A stretch of DNA of 64,000 bases from Paenibacillus antibioticophila (GTDB lineage Bacteria; Bacillota; Bacilli; Paenibacillales; Paenibacillaceae): positions 517,877 through 581,876 of the forward strand of contig NZ_HG005140.1 in the NCBI RefSeq assembly GCF_000455265.1, in the 5' to 3' direction. A model generated the notes under the pieces. It did no database searches. It was not told the origin of the DNA and saw only the letters and a list, made by a program, of their open reading frames with translations. A program made the position numbers and the translations under genes. Below, piece after piece: positions 42,732 to 53,415 of this stretch (its first letter is position 1; the number at the start of each line of letters is the position of its first letter).

Positions 42732-42932
42732 TTACAGCTTAACAACATTCTCGGCTTGTGGGCCGCGGTTGCCTTGTACAACGTTAAATTCAACGCGTTG
42801 ACCTTCGTCCAACGATTTGAAGCCTTCGCCAGTAATCGCGCTGAAGTGCACGAATACGTCGTCTCCACCCTCAACCTCGATAAAACCAAAGCCTTTGTCT
42901 GCGTTAAACCATTTTACTGTACCTTTTTGCAT
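42732..42932 (-). CDS. Cold shock protein (CspA/CspB family)
   Basis: A 66-residue single cold shock domain (OB fold). RNP1 is KGFGFIEV and RNP2 is VFVHF, embedded in the usual [20 protein letters not shown] start. The end, [20 protein letters not shown], is standard. It binds single-stranded RNA or DNA as a chaperone during cold or growth. The ATG at 42932 is 7 bases after GGAGGT; the longer reading to 42947 starts within that site. The upstream gap to 43141 includes poly-T and A/T-rich stretches, likely a long 5' leader as in other csp genes. Confidence 0.95.
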   Translation of the reverse strand: MQKGTVKWFNADKGFGFIEVEGGDDVFVHFSAITGEGFKSLDEGQRVEFNVVQGNRGPQAENVVKL

Positions 42933-43141
42933 GATCATTACCTCCATATTTTCATATTTATATGATGTTCAAAATTTCAAAAAAAATCACATATTGTACA
43001 AGGTTAAAAATCAAAATCATAACCCTCTACAATATGTGAGTTCAGATCGAAATTCCAACAATCTGATTGTAACACAACCGACACTGAATTACCAGTATTC
43101 ATTTTTTGTTTTTTCTGGAGCTGCTTGCGATTAGGATATCT

Positions 43142-45103
43142 TTACTTCTCCAATTGCAATTTGCCAGGCTCCAAGGACTGCTCCCGGTCAGCGATTTCTT
43201 CCAATACTTCCCGCAGACCCAGTATCATTTGATCGGTGCTTGGAGGAGCAATCCGTTTGCGGGTTCGCACCTCATTCTCGATATAGGGCACCAGTAAGTG
43301 ATCAGCAAATTCTTGCCTGTCGCTGCTGGCAAACATATCTTTCAGCACAGCCCCGGTCAGATCTTCTTTGAGGGCATCAATAATACGTTCAGCCTCAGGC
43401 TTATTCAGCAAATAATCCTCCGCAAGCTGCAAATACGACTTCTCGATCATCGCAATCATCTGATTGGCATCGTCTTCAATAAATATACCGAGCAGTGAAT
43501 CCGAGGCCTTCCCGGCAAGACTTCCTCCTGCGAAGGCTCCGGCCAACCCGCCGACGAAGCCGCCAATGGCCGTACCGATAATCGGCACCGCTGAACCGAT
43601 CGCAGCCCCGGCAGCCGCGCCGCCCACCCATCCGGCCGTTCCGCCTCCTACAGATGCTGCTGTATTCGTAATATTTTTAAATAACTGAGCCCCCGAGATT
43701 CGCCCTCTAAAAATATTCACGACATCAACAGACGACAACACAACGATAGACACACCCGCAGTAATTGCATTCGACCGTAACAGCTTGGCAGCGCTTTTCA
43801 TCGCAGCGGCTCCGTATATATTCGTCCCGCTCCGCAGAGCGTTAGCTAGTATAGCTGAAGCTTTCGGCCCCATCACATTAATCAAGGCTTCAGAGCTGCC
43901 AACGAGCAGACTATTCAAACCTGCTTTGGATAATTGGCTGGAGAGCACCGCGGTGACGAAGGTCGTGCCGCCTACCTTAAGGCCGGAATACGAAGCCTTC
44001 TTCAGCGACTCGGTTAAGTCATCCCCATTCAATACGGAGACGGCAAAGGAGAGGACCGTGCTGATCCCAAGTGCATATGTAGATATAATCGCCCCGTTCA
44101 CAGCATCATACGTTATCGACTCAACGGTGCCGAACCTCGCAATATTTCTTGCTTGTTCGTATGTAAAGTGGCCCTTCCGCACAATGTTTCCGGCTTCAGC
44201 GGGATCGGTTACACCAGGCACTTCCCCTCTCTTAATCCGGTTCTCCATAGCGGATATAGCAGCCTCGTATTTATCTGAAGGCACCTCAATTTGCATCGGG
44301 GATCCGTCTGCATTGATATACTTCAGTCTGCCGTTCTCAAAACACTCCTGGATACACTTCGAGCCGCTGTTGCAATACTTCGATTGGATATTGATATCTT
44401 TGACGATACGGTCTGCTCCATATTTGGCATTGTCGTCTCCGATGATTTTGGCATCCTTGCCTGTCAGCTTATCGAAAAGATGATTTGCCCGTTCTGCCGC
44501 AAAACCGTGGCCCCTAGGCGTTCCAAACTTATCTTGTCCGTAAAGCGTACCCGCATTGCTGATATTTCCGTAGACCGTTCCAGCGGCAAGCTCTCCGAGA
44601 GGCTCATGAGCCTGGCCCGGCAATTCGATCTGCTCCAGACGCTTCCGGTCTTCATGATCAAACTCCATAATTCCCGACGCAATCTCCAGGAATATCTTAA
44701 TGTTCCGTTTACTCCACATCGGAGTATCGATATAAAATTCACTGTTGTTCCGGGTGGTAATCTCCAGCTCAACGGCGGCAGAATCATAATTTAATGCGGT
44801 AATGTCGTGATAACAAACCCTGAAATGCTTGCTTCTGTTCTTGGGAGATTTAACATATAGCGCCTTGTCTGTAAAAATGATTCCCTCCGCAACATTCTCC
44901 CAATCGCCCAGGATGCAGATGACATCAGAACGAGCTTCCTTGATCAAGCCTGACTTCATCAATGCGTCCATATATTTAATGCTCCTGGATTGATCATAGG
45001 AGAAGCCATGCGTTGGAGACGACCAGGCCCTGGAGGTCAGGAAAAAAGAGCTGGCCTGATGAATCTCGTAGATTACTTTCTCCAAATACGTCTTAGAATG
45101 CAC
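43142..45103 (-). CDS. Unrecognised 653-residue protein with conserved core and C-terminal glycine-zipper segment
   Basis: No family was recognised with confidence. Residues ~1-165 look like a small beta-rich (PH/GRAM-like) module (GIIFTDKALYVKS, FRVCYHDITALNY). Residues ~185-330 form a polar core (GADRIVKDINIQSKYC, CIQECFENGRLKYIN, GHFTYEQARNIARFGTVES) with three Cys. Residues ~330-480 have hydrophobic helices. Residues ~490-545 are a Gly/Ala-rich zipper (GGGTAGWVGGAAAGAAIG, GGFVGGLAGAFAGGSLAG), as found in membrane-inserting or pore-forming proteins. The tail is acidic and helical. A GTG at 45103 is the best start, 9 bases after AAGGAG; the TTG at 45175 has no site. There is no signal peptide. 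It stands alone, divergent from mscL. A membrane-active effector or stress protein is possible but unproven. Confidence 0.6.
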   Translation of the reverse strand: MHSKTYLEKVIYEIHQASSFFLTSRAWSSPTHGFSYDQSRSIKYMDALMKSGLIKEARSDVICILGDWENVAEGIIFTDKALYVKSPKNRSKHFRVCYHDITALNYDSAAVELEITTRNNSEFYIDTPMWSKRNIKIFLEIASGIMEFDHEDRKRLEQIELPGQAHEPLGELAAGTVYGNISNAGTLYGQDKFGTPRGHGFAAERANHLFDKLTGKDAKIIGDDNAKYGADRIVKDINIQSKYCNSGSKCIQECFENGRLKYINADGSPMQIEVPSDKYEAAISAMENRIKRGEVPGVTDPAEAGNIVRKGHFTYEQARNIARFGTVESITYDAVNGAIISTYALGISTVLSFAVSVLNGDDLTESLKKASYSGLKVGGTTFVTAVLSSQLSKAGLNSLLVGSSEALINVMGPKASAILANALRSGTNIYGAAAMKSAAKLLRSNAITAGVSIVVLSSVDVVNIFRGRISGAQLFKNITNTAASVGGGTAGWVGGAAAGAAIGSAVPIIGTAIGGFVGGLAGAFAGGSLAGKASDSLLGIFIEDDANQMIAMIEKSYLQLAEDYLLNKPEAERIIDALKEDLTGAVLKDMFASSDRQEFADHLLVPYIENEVRTRKRIAPPSTDQMILGLREVLEEIADREQSLEPGKLQLEK

Positions 45104-45202
45104 TTCATCATTCTCCTTCTGTTCACTATTATTCCAATAGTCCCATAGGATAAATCTCCTGTCAAAGCCATTCAATGCCGCCAGTATAACAGGAGTTGAT
45201 TA

Positions 45203-45231
45203 TTGAAATTTTTATATTAATTCTATATAAT
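45203..45231 (+). promoter_or_regulatory. SigA-type promoter of mscL
   Basis: TTGAAA (45203-45208), a 17-base spacer and a perfect TATAAT (45226-45231) lie 53 bases before the mscL start. AAGGAG (45269-45274) is the ribosome binding site. Confidence 0.75.
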
Positions 45232-45283
45232 TCCGAGTGAACTAAATAAGGCTTACCTTATCTTATACGAAGGAGATCTATCC

Positions 45284-45661
45284 ATGTGGAAAGAATTTAA
45301 GGCTTTTGCACTGAAAGGGAATGTACTTGACCTTGCCGTCGGGGTTATTATCGGTGCTGCATTCGGAAAAATAGTAACCTCCCTGGTCGAGGATTTAATC
45401 ATGCCGATTATCGGGTTGATTATTGGAGGCGTCGACCTCAATGGACTTCACTTCAAATACGGTGAAGCGGTCTTAAATTATGGAACCTTTCTTCAGACGG
45501 TCATAGACTTCTTAATCGTTGCGGCTTCCATTTTCCTATTCATTAAATTAATCTCTAAATTCAAGAAGAAGGAAGAAAATAAGCCGGCCGCGCCGCCTGC
45601 CCCTTCCAATGAGGAAGTGCTGCTGGCAGAGATTAGGGATTTGTTGAGGGAACAGAAGTAA
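45284..45661 (+). CDS. mscL: Large-conductance mechanosensitive channel MscL
   Basis: A 125-residue membrane protein, slightly shorter than E. coli MscL (136). The N-terminus [20 protein letters not shown] and [20 protein letters not shown] form the amphipathic S1 helix and the pore-lining M1 helix. The second helix is [19 protein letters not shown], and the C-terminal [17 protein letters not shown] is the cytoplasmic bundle. It opens under extreme membrane tension to release solutes upon osmotic downshock. It has its own promoter and a hairpin terminator located inside the repeat element downstream. Confidence 0.96.
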   Translation: MWKEFKAFALKGNVLDLAVGVIIGAAFGKIVTSLVEDLIMPIIGLIIGGVDLNGLHFKYGEAVLNYGTFLQTVIDFLIVAASIFLFIKLISKFKKKEENKPAAPPAPSNEEVLLAEIRDLLREQK

Positions 45662-45704
45662 CGGTTAGAGGATATTCAACATTCTAGAAGTGAAATAATT
45701 ATGC

Positions 45705-46046
45705 AAAAGGGGCTGGCCCAAAAAGTTCCTGAAAACAAAAAAGCCAGAAGGAAAAGGTGATATTTCCTATCCGGCTTTTTTGTATTTGTATTGGCCGCGG
45801 CGCAGCGCGAATGCTTTTTGTACGAATTTTCGTATATAACTGCTCCTTGATGTCATGGAATAGAAGAGTTTGAACGATATTTCCTACAAATTGCCCTCGT
45901 CTCCTCGCTTCACGGGTGCTTTTATACGATATTTCGTTCAAAATCCTGGATTCAGGCGATGCGGGAGTGATATTGTGCGAATTTTCGTACAAAACTCCGG
46001 CAACGCCGGGCATTTGATTTGACGGCCTTTCGGGACAGCCCCTTTT
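45705..46046. repeat. Repeat element with AAAAGGGGCTG inverted ends and four internal ~52-base units
   Basis: The 342-base element has ends AAAAGGGGCTGGCCC (45705-45719) and GGGACAGCCCCTTTT (46032-46046), inverted with one mismatch. Inside lies a terminator-like hairpin for mscL (AAAAAAGCC...GGCTTTTTT, 45737-45781). Next come four degenerate copies of a unit of the kind TTTGTACGAATTTTCGTA, beginning near 45813, 45868, 45918 and 45969 (spacings 55, 50, 51). No coding sequence. It fills the gap between mscL and the putative sensor gene. Confidence 0.65.
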
Positions 46047-46091
46047 TTGACTTTGCGAATAGTTCCTCCAATGGAAGTGATTCAGCTCTCC

Positions 46092-46880
46092 TTAAGCAAG
46101 CCATACCTTCTCTTGTGCGAGCTGATCCTCTTGGCGGAACTCTCCGTAATGCGGCTCAGCAGGCGCATGGAACTGGGTCTCAACCGGCTCTGTCGACGGC
46201 TGCAGATAGGACTCGTCCACATACATAATTCTACGCTGAACCTGCATGAGCCCATTTACCACGCGAAGTGCGATCAAGAAGAGCACAAGTCCAAAGCCTA
46301 CGTATAGCAGATATTGCTGATTATAGGTCCAATCGATGTGGAAATATTGAAACAGATTGTTTTCTAAAATATCCAGCTGCATTTCATTCATCAGAATGAT
46401 ATGCACAACAGGCAGAGCAATAAATCCGAGTCCTAGTGAAATGGCCGTGACCATCACAGCAAAGAAGACAATCCCTGTTACAAACCGGAGAAAGACAAGC
46501 ATAAGATTTCTAAAGAATAGCTCACCATCGAATCCCTTCACCATCCGCTGCAGCCAATTCTGCCCGACCGCTGTCTGCGGCTGGCTTGGAGCCGCCGAAG
46601 CAGGAGGAGTCGGCAAGCCCAATATATGACGAATCAGGCTTTGCTCAAACTTCACCATCCCATCCAGCATCTTAGCCACTCCAAAAAACAGCGGTATCCC
46701 GATAAATACCGGAGTCAAGCAGATCGATAGGGCAAGCCCCGTGACCGCTACTATCAAATAGATGATCCCTAACGGGAGAGATAGCAATAAGTAGAGGATC
46801 GTCGCATAGGTTTTAGGATTAAACAGCGCCCAGCTCACCTTTCCCGCCCGTGCCATTGTATTCGTATCTGCTGCCTTCAA
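46092..46880 (-). CDS. Putative sensor domain membrane protein (PF13796-like)
   Basis: A 262-residue protein with four membrane segments in two pairs: residues ~20-75 (TILYLLLSLPLGIIYLIVAV, then LSICLTPVFIGIPLFFG) and ~140-225 (FVTGIVFFAVMVTAISLGLG, LLYVGFGLVLFLIALRVV). The NPKTYATILYLLLSLPLGI start is typical of the putative sensor family found in Bacillales and actinobacteria. The start is a TTG at 46880, 9 bases after AAGGAG; the ATG at 46856 is possible but lacks a site. No kinase or regulator is adjacent. Function unknown. Confidence 0.7.
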   Translation of the reverse strand: MKAADTNTMARAGKVSWALFNPKTYATILYLLLSLPLGIIYLIVAVTGLALSICLTPVFIGIPLFFGVAKMLDGMVKFEQSLIRHILGLPTPPASAAPSQPQTAVGQNWLQRMVKGFDGELFFRNLMLVFLRFVTGIVFFAVMVTAISLGLGFIALPVVHIILMNEMQLDILENNLFQYFHIDWTYNQQYLLYVGFGLVLFLIALRVVNGLMQVQRRIMYVDESYLQPSTEPVETQFHAPAEPHYGEFRQEDQLAQEKVWLA

Positions 46881-47014
46881 TTTCAAACACTCCTTTAGTC
46901 TTGATAAATCACGCACTAAGCTTATAAACTCATTATATCTGCCTTATTTGCGTGACATAACCGTCTTAAGGGGTGTCTGTACCTAGACTTTAGGCTAGGG
47001 TCAAATCTGGATCC

Positions 47015-48727
47015 TCACGATCCGGACTTTACCAATTCGATGACTTCCTCTGTAGTACCGAGCTGAAGCGCCTGATTTGCCAGTTCCTTCATTTCTGAAG
47101 CAGACAGCATTGAAATTTGGCTTCTTGCCGGGAGAATAGAAGTCGCACTCATACTGAATTCATCCAGGCCTAGACCCAAAAGCAGAGGAATCGCCGTAGG
47201 GTCCCCAGCCATTTCACCACACATTCCAACCCATTTCCCATTAGCGTGAGCTGCATCAATGACATTCTTAACCAAGCGCAGAATCGCCGGATGATACGGT
47301 TGATATAAATAGGAGACCTGCTCGTTCATCCGGTCAGCAGCCATTGTATATTGAATCAGATCGTTGGTTCCAATACTAAAAAAATCGATTTCCTTAGCGA
47401 ATTGATCGGCCATCAAGGCTGTCGATGGGATCTCCACCATAATGCCAAGCTGAATCTTATCGGATACTTCATACCCTTCTTTTTGCAGCTTTTCCTTTTC
47501 CTCTAATAACAAATCACGTGCAACTCGAAATTCATCAAGCGTAGCAATCATTGGAAACATAATCCGTAAGCTTCCATAGATGCTTCCCCGAAGCAGCGCT
47601 CTGAGTTGTACACGAAAGATATCCTGTCGGTCCAGGCACAGACGAATGGCACGGAATCCAAGGAAAGGATTCATTTCCTTCGGCAGTTCAAGATACGGCA
47701 GCTCTTTGTCGCCTCCGATGTCCAAGGTACGAATAACCACCGGCTTCCCCTGCATCTTCTCCAGAACAGCTTTATAAGCTACAAACTGCTCTTCCTCTGT
47801 CGGCAGTCGGTCTTTGCCCATATACAGAAATTCTGTCCGGTAAAGCCCGATCGCTTCCCCTCCATTCTCTAACACACTGTTCACATCAACAGGCGCGCCT
47901 ATGTTCGCGGCCAGTTCGACATGAAGACCGTCTTTCGTTACCGTAGGCTCATGAACCAGCTTCGCCCACTCCGCTTTTTGCGTTTCGTATTGCGCCTTTT
48001 TCGCTTCATATTGGGCAACCGTTTCCGGTGACGGGTCGATAATGACTTCGCCCTCCAACCCGTCGACAATCACCACGGTGCCGTGTTCAATCGTCGACGT
48101 GGCTTGTTTGGTGCCGACAACGGCCGGGATCTCCAGCGTGCGGGCCATGATCGCCGAATGGGAGGTACGTCCGCCAATATCTGTCGTAAACCCTTTTACA
48201 TATCGGCGGTTTAGCCTTGCGGTATCTGAGGGTGCCAGGTCTTCAGCAATAATGACGACTTCTTCAGAAATCAAGCCGGGATCCGTAATGGATAGGCCCA
48301 ATAAATGCGCAATTACCCGTTTCGTTACATCCCGGATATCTTTGGCGCGCTCCCGCATATACTCACTTTCTAAGGCTTCCAGCATGGAGATAAAGTGGTC
48401 GGCTGATTCCTTTAAGGCAAATTCTGCGTTTATCCCTTCCGTTCTGATACGCTCGAAGACTGGATTTAATAGTTCCGGGTCGTTTAACACCAAGGTCTGG
48501 GCAGCGAGAATTTCTGCTTTATCGGCGCCAAGCTCCCGGTTTACGTAATCTGTAATTTCTTCTATTTCCTCTTTTGCACGGCTGATGGCCTGCCTTAATC
48601 GCTGTTCTTCGGCATCCTTATTCCCGATTCTCTGTTTAGTTACTTGCAACTCGGGTTCAACCAGGCGAAAAGCTTTAGCTATTGCGATACCGGCTGAGGC
48701 GCCGATTCCCTTTAAATGACTTCGCAT
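47015..48727 (-). CDS. ptsI: Phosphoenolpyruvate-protein phosphotransferase (Enzyme I)
   Basis: A 570-residue cytoplasmic enzyme of normal length. The N-terminal phosphohistidine domain has [21 protein letters not shown] with the active-site His190. The C-terminal PEP-binding barrel shows [59 protein letters not shown], and MCGEMAGDP. It moves phosphate from PEP to HPr, the first step of the PTS. It overlaps ptsH by 16 bases and is the last gene of a seven-gene PTS cluster. Location beside a specific EII operon is notable because ptsHI often sits with ptsG or alone. Confidence 0.97.
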   Translation of the reverse strand: MRSHLKGIGASAGIAIAKAFRLVEPELQVTKQRIGNKDAEEQRLRQAISRAKEEIEEITDYVNRELGADKAEILAAQTLVLNDPELLNPVFERIRTEGINAEFALKESADHFISMLEALESEYMRERAKDIRDVTKRVIAHLLGLSITDPGLISEEVVIIAEDLAPSDTARLNRRYVKGFTTDIGGRTSHSAIMARTLEIPAVVGTKQATSTIEHGTVVIVDGLEGEVIIDPSPETVAQYEAKKAQYETQKAEWAKLVHEPTVTKDGLHVELAANIGAPVDVNSVLENGGEAIGLYRTEFLYMGKDRLPTEEEQFVAYKAVLEKMQGKPVVIRTLDIGGDKELPYLELPKEMNPFLGFRAIRLCLDRQDIFRVQLRALLRGSIYGSLRIMFPMIATLDEFRVARDLLLEEKEKLQKEGYEVSDKIQLGIMVEIPSTALMADQFAKEIDFFSIGTNDLIQYTMAADRMNEQVSYLYQPYHPAILRLVKNVIDAAHANGKWVGMCGEMAGDPTAIPLLLGLGLDEFSMSATSILPARSQISMLSASEMKELANQALQLGTTEEVIELVKSGS

Positions 48728-48993
48728 GGTTCGCCAAGCCCTTCACTTTTCAATGCTTCTTCAATCCCTTGGATCGCCATATCTTCATCAGCACCCGCCG
48801 CGGCAATATGAATCTGCGCCCCATAAGGAACACCCAACGACATCACGCCCACAATCGATTTCAGGTTCACGCTTCGGCCGTTATATTCGATGTTTACCTC
48901 CGCCTTGTATTGGCTTGCTGCTTGAACCAGAATGGAAGCCGGGCGAGTGTGAATGCCTACCTCCTCAATGACTGTAAATGTTTTATTTACCAT
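48712..48993 (-). CDS. ptsH: Phosphocarrier protein HPr
   Basis: A 93-residue HPr. His15 in [11 protein letters not shown] is the phosphoryl acceptor and Ser46 in [12 protein letters not shown] is the HPr-kinase site used for CcpA-dependent repression. The C-terminus is a few residues longer than in B. subtilis (88). It lies 29 bases after the YczE-like gene and is translationally coupled to ptsI. It receives phosphate from EI and passes it to the EIIA protein encoded in the same cluster. Confidence 0.97.
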   Translation of the reverse strand: MVNKTFTVIEEVGIHTRPASILVQAASQYKAEVNIEYNGRSVNLKSIVGVMSLGVPYGAQIHIAAAGADEDMAIQGIEEALKSEGLGEPCEVI

Positions 48994-49022
48994 AGTCTCT
49001 TTATCTCCTCTCCTATTTATTT

Positions 49023-51139
<2,117 letters not shown>

Positions 51140-51150
51140 TTATCAATCGC

Positions 51151-51498
51151 TTATTTTTTGATCATTTCCAGTTGGGCCAAACGGTGATTAAAGCTCTCGA
51201 AAATATCAATTAACCGCTTGGCAATATTGATTTCGCTATAAACCGTCATGAGCGTGTCTTGAGCATGGGCAAACAAAACCGAGTACTCTCCTTGTTCCCC
51301 CTCCGTCTCTTTCTGAATGCAATTCGTCTGCACGCGGTGAGCGGTGACAATTTCCGCGTTGGCTAACTTCATCTTCTCCTTAGCACTGTCAAAATCGCTT
51401 TTTTCAATATCCTTTAAGGCATCCGTACAATGCTTTCTTGCTTCCCCTGCATGTAAAATAATTTGCATCGCATTTTGAGCTACTAGTTCTGAAGTCAT
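51151..51498 (-). CDS. celC: PTS lactose/cellobiose-type EIIA
   Basis: A 115-residue cytoplasmic all-helical trimeric protein (PF02255). The phosphoryl acceptor is His78 in LFAHAQDTLMT. The start LVAQNAMQIILHAGEARKH and the ELNIAKRLIDIFE-like end (EINIAKRLIDIF) are typical. It passes phosphate from HPr to EIIB. The ATG at 51498 has AAAGGAG upstream. A 167-base repeat element lies between it and the EIIC gene, which may reduce or redirect transcription. Confidence 0.95.
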   Translation of the reverse strand: MTSELVAQNAMQIILHAGEARKHCTDALKDIEKSDFDSAKEKMKLANAEIVTAHRVQTNCIQKETEGEQGEYSVLFAHAQDTLMTVYSEINIAKRLIDIFESFNHRLAQLEMIKK

Positions 51499-51523
51499 AA
51501 TATAAATCTCCTTTATAGAGGTT

Positions 51524-51690
51524 GTTCAAAAAGTCATCTTTTGATCACGAAGTAGATCAGGAAGTAGACTCGACGTCGAATCTTGAATTCAGCCGGGCCT
51601 TCCGTTGCTCACGAAGGTTTGCCTACGCTCCGCTACTCAGACCCTGGCTTCACCCAACCTTCTCGGTGCTGAAAACCTGACTTTTTGAAC
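51524..51690. repeat. Intergenic hairpin repeat within the PTS operon
   Basis: GTTCAAAAAGTC (51524-51535) and GACTTTTTGAAC (51679-51690) form a perfect 12-base inverted repeat around about 143 bases of non-coding sequence. The interior has further short inverted words (AAGGTTTGCC...) but no reading frame. It lies between the EIIC stop codon and the EIIA ribosome binding site. The style resembles multicopy intergenic repeats of Bacillales. A copy elsewhere in this window was not seen. Confidence 0.65.
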
Positions 51691-51703
51691 TCGAATGAAT
51701 AGT

Positions 51704-52933
51704 TTAATTGGTTTGCGGTACTTCTTTTTCAAGCTCCTGCTTTTCATAGGTTTTGAAAAATGGATACCAAATCAGCGTGGCTACCGCGACACAGATCAAC
51801 ATCAAAATGATGCCTGTAACGGTTCCCGTTGTAATCCATGTGGAAATCGGAAACGGAGCATACCACATATCGAACACAACCTTCGGGATGGGGGCAAAGT
51901 GAATGACTTTGGCTCCGATCCAAACGATCAAGGGTAAGACTAAACCGATAAGCCACATCGGCAGCATCATAATGGGGTTCCATGCAATAGAACCGAATAC
52001 CAAGGGCTCGTTGATATTAAAAATAGAAGGTACAAAGCAGGCACGTCCCAGCGCTTTGAGCTTGGCGCTTTTGGAGAACATATGCATAATCACCAGCGGC
52101 AGCGTACAGCCTATACCGCCGACCCACAGGTATGCCGAATAGATCGTCTCGGAGGTGACCAGATTATGCGCTCCCATGGTAGCGTTTGCGGTAATGGCCG
52201 CCAGAAGGATCGGCTTGGTGACAGGGGTCAGCACCCAGCTTGAAATCCCCATAGAATACAGGAAGCAATAAACGAACATAATCAACATAAAGCCCCAAGG
52301 CGTCTCCATGACACTGGCCAACGGCATGAATATGCTTAGAATAATATTGTAAATATCAATATGAACGAGATCGACCAGCACCCAGGCCACAACGATGGTT
52401 ATACCAATAGGAAGCATGGAATCGAACCATGATCTGACAAAATCCGGGATGACGGAATCCTCTTTGAAAAAGGAGAACTTTCCGAACAGGCTCATGATAT
52501 AGCCGGTAAAGACCGCAGCGATGATAGCAACGAACATACCGCCGGTACCTAAAGAACTATGAGAAAAACCAATCGTACCGTCCTTTACGACTTGAGGAGT
52601 AACGATAATCAAGAAGGTAATCAAACCGGTGCATCCGGCAATAAACCGCTGTTTTCTCAGCTTTTTCTTTTCCATTAAATTGAACGGAATCAGGAAAGCT
52701 ACCAGCAAGGAGAGCATCCCCATCGTCCATCCAAACGGTACCCAGAAGTTAGGATAGTTTGGGATCTGATACACATCTCCAGGTATAGTCAGGAGACAAA
52801 ATACAGATCCTAACAAAATAAACGGCAATAATTGCATGACAGAATCCTTAAGTGTGACCACCCATACATTATTGTTAACTTTGTTCATTTTGGGAGAAAA
52901 GTCGTTTTTCAACCATTCCAGTAATTTGTTCAT
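51704..52933 (-). CDS. celB: PTS cellobiose-type EIIC permease
   Basis: A 409-residue membrane transporter (PF02378), a little shorter than most cellobiose EIICs (430-450). About ten hydrophobic helices are visible. Segments typical of the Lac family are VMQLLPFILLGSVFCLL, the loop around GDVYQIPNYP, INEPLVFGSIAWNPIMMLP, and GIGCTLPLVIMH. It brings a beta-glucoside into the cell while EIIB phosphorylates it. It starts 14 bases after the EIIB gene. The last residues are KELEKEVPQTN, and the stop codon is followed by the hairpin repeat. Confidence 0.95.
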   Translation of the reverse strand: MNKLLEWLKNDFSPKMNKVNNNVWVVTLKDSVMQLLPFILLGSVFCLLTIPGDVYQIPNYPNFWVPFGWTMGMLSLLVAFLIPFNLMEKKKLRKQRFIAGCTGLITFLIIVTPQVVKDGTIGFSHSSLGTGGMFVAIIAAVFTGYIMSLFGKFSFFKEDSVIPDFVRSWFDSMLPIGITIVVAWVLVDLVHIDIYNIILSIFMPLASVMETPWGFMLIMFVYCFLYSMGISSWVLTPVTKPILLAAITANATMGAHNLVTSETIYSAYLWVGGIGCTLPLVIMHMFSKSAKLKALGRACFVPSIFNINEPLVFGSIAWNPIMMLPMWLIGLVLPLIVWIGAKVIHFAPIPKVVFDMWYAPFPISTWITTGTVTGIILMLICVAVATLIWYPFFKTYEKQELEKEVPQTN

Positions 52934-52947
52934 CTCTTCTATCCCCT

Positions 52948-53274
52948 TTAAATTTTCAATTCACTCAGTAAATCATTTAAAGCGGCTTCCCCGTCTAACG
53001 TGGAATAATAAGAAGGCTTCATTAAGAGCACCTTGACGTCTGTGCCTCTTGTTAACTCTTCGATATCATCAACGATATAAGCCAAGTGAGGACCGACTAA
53101 CAAAGCATCGATATCATGGATATAATTTTCAATCTCCGCTTCTCCTCTGGCTTTAATATCCATGTTGAGGTTTCTCATTTTAGCCGCCTTGCGAATATTA
53201 GCAGCCATAAAGCCGGAGCTTGCTCCCGAGCCACAGACTAGCAATACGTCTAACACTTCGTTTGAGCTTCCCAT
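52948..53274 (-). CDS. celA: PTS cellobiose-type EIIB
   Basis: A 108-residue cytoplasmic protein (PF02302). The phosphoryl acceptor is Cys14 in VLLVCGSGASSGFMAANI, within the expected P-loop-like signature. YIVDDIEELTRGTDVKVLL supports the family. It is the first gene of the cluster, with GGGAGG before the ATG at 53274, and is followed by EIIC. Divergent from the PRD regulator gene, with 141 bases between. Confidence 0.95.
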   Translation of the reverse strand: MGSSNEVLDVLLVCGSGASSGFMAANIRKAAKMRNLNMDIKARGEAEIENYIHDIDALLVGPHLAYIVDDIEELTRGTDVKVLLMKPSYYSTLDGEAALNDLLSELKI

Positions 53275-53309
53275 GGTAGTAATCCTCCCTACTTTTATTT
53301 ATAATGTTT

Positions 53310-53323
53310 TGACAGCGCTATCT
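53310..53323. promoter_or_regulatory. Cre-like site upstream of the PTS operon
   Basis: TGACAGCGCTATCT matches the cre consensus TGWAANCGNTNWCA at 12 of 14 positions, 36 bases upstream of the EIIB start in the divergent promoter region. It would allow CcpA repression of the operon when glucose is present. Confidence 0.45.
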
Positions 53324-53375
53324 TTATTACAACCAAACTATAATACAAACCCCAAAACGGGCTCAAATAAAAAAC

Positions 53376-53392
53376 TGCACCCCTGAGGTGCA
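53376..53392 (-). promoter_or_regulatory. Hairpin with T run in the divergent PTS/PRD regulator region
   Basis: TGCACC-CCTGA-GGTGCA is a perfect 6-base stem. Read on the minus strand it is followed by G and six T residues, like an intrinsic terminator placed upstream of the EIIB gene. It may block transcription from within the regulator gene, or serve as an operator. It also lies within the regulator's 5' leader. Confidence 0.4.
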
Positions 53393-53415
53393 ATATTTTA
53401 AAGCGAGGGATGAAG

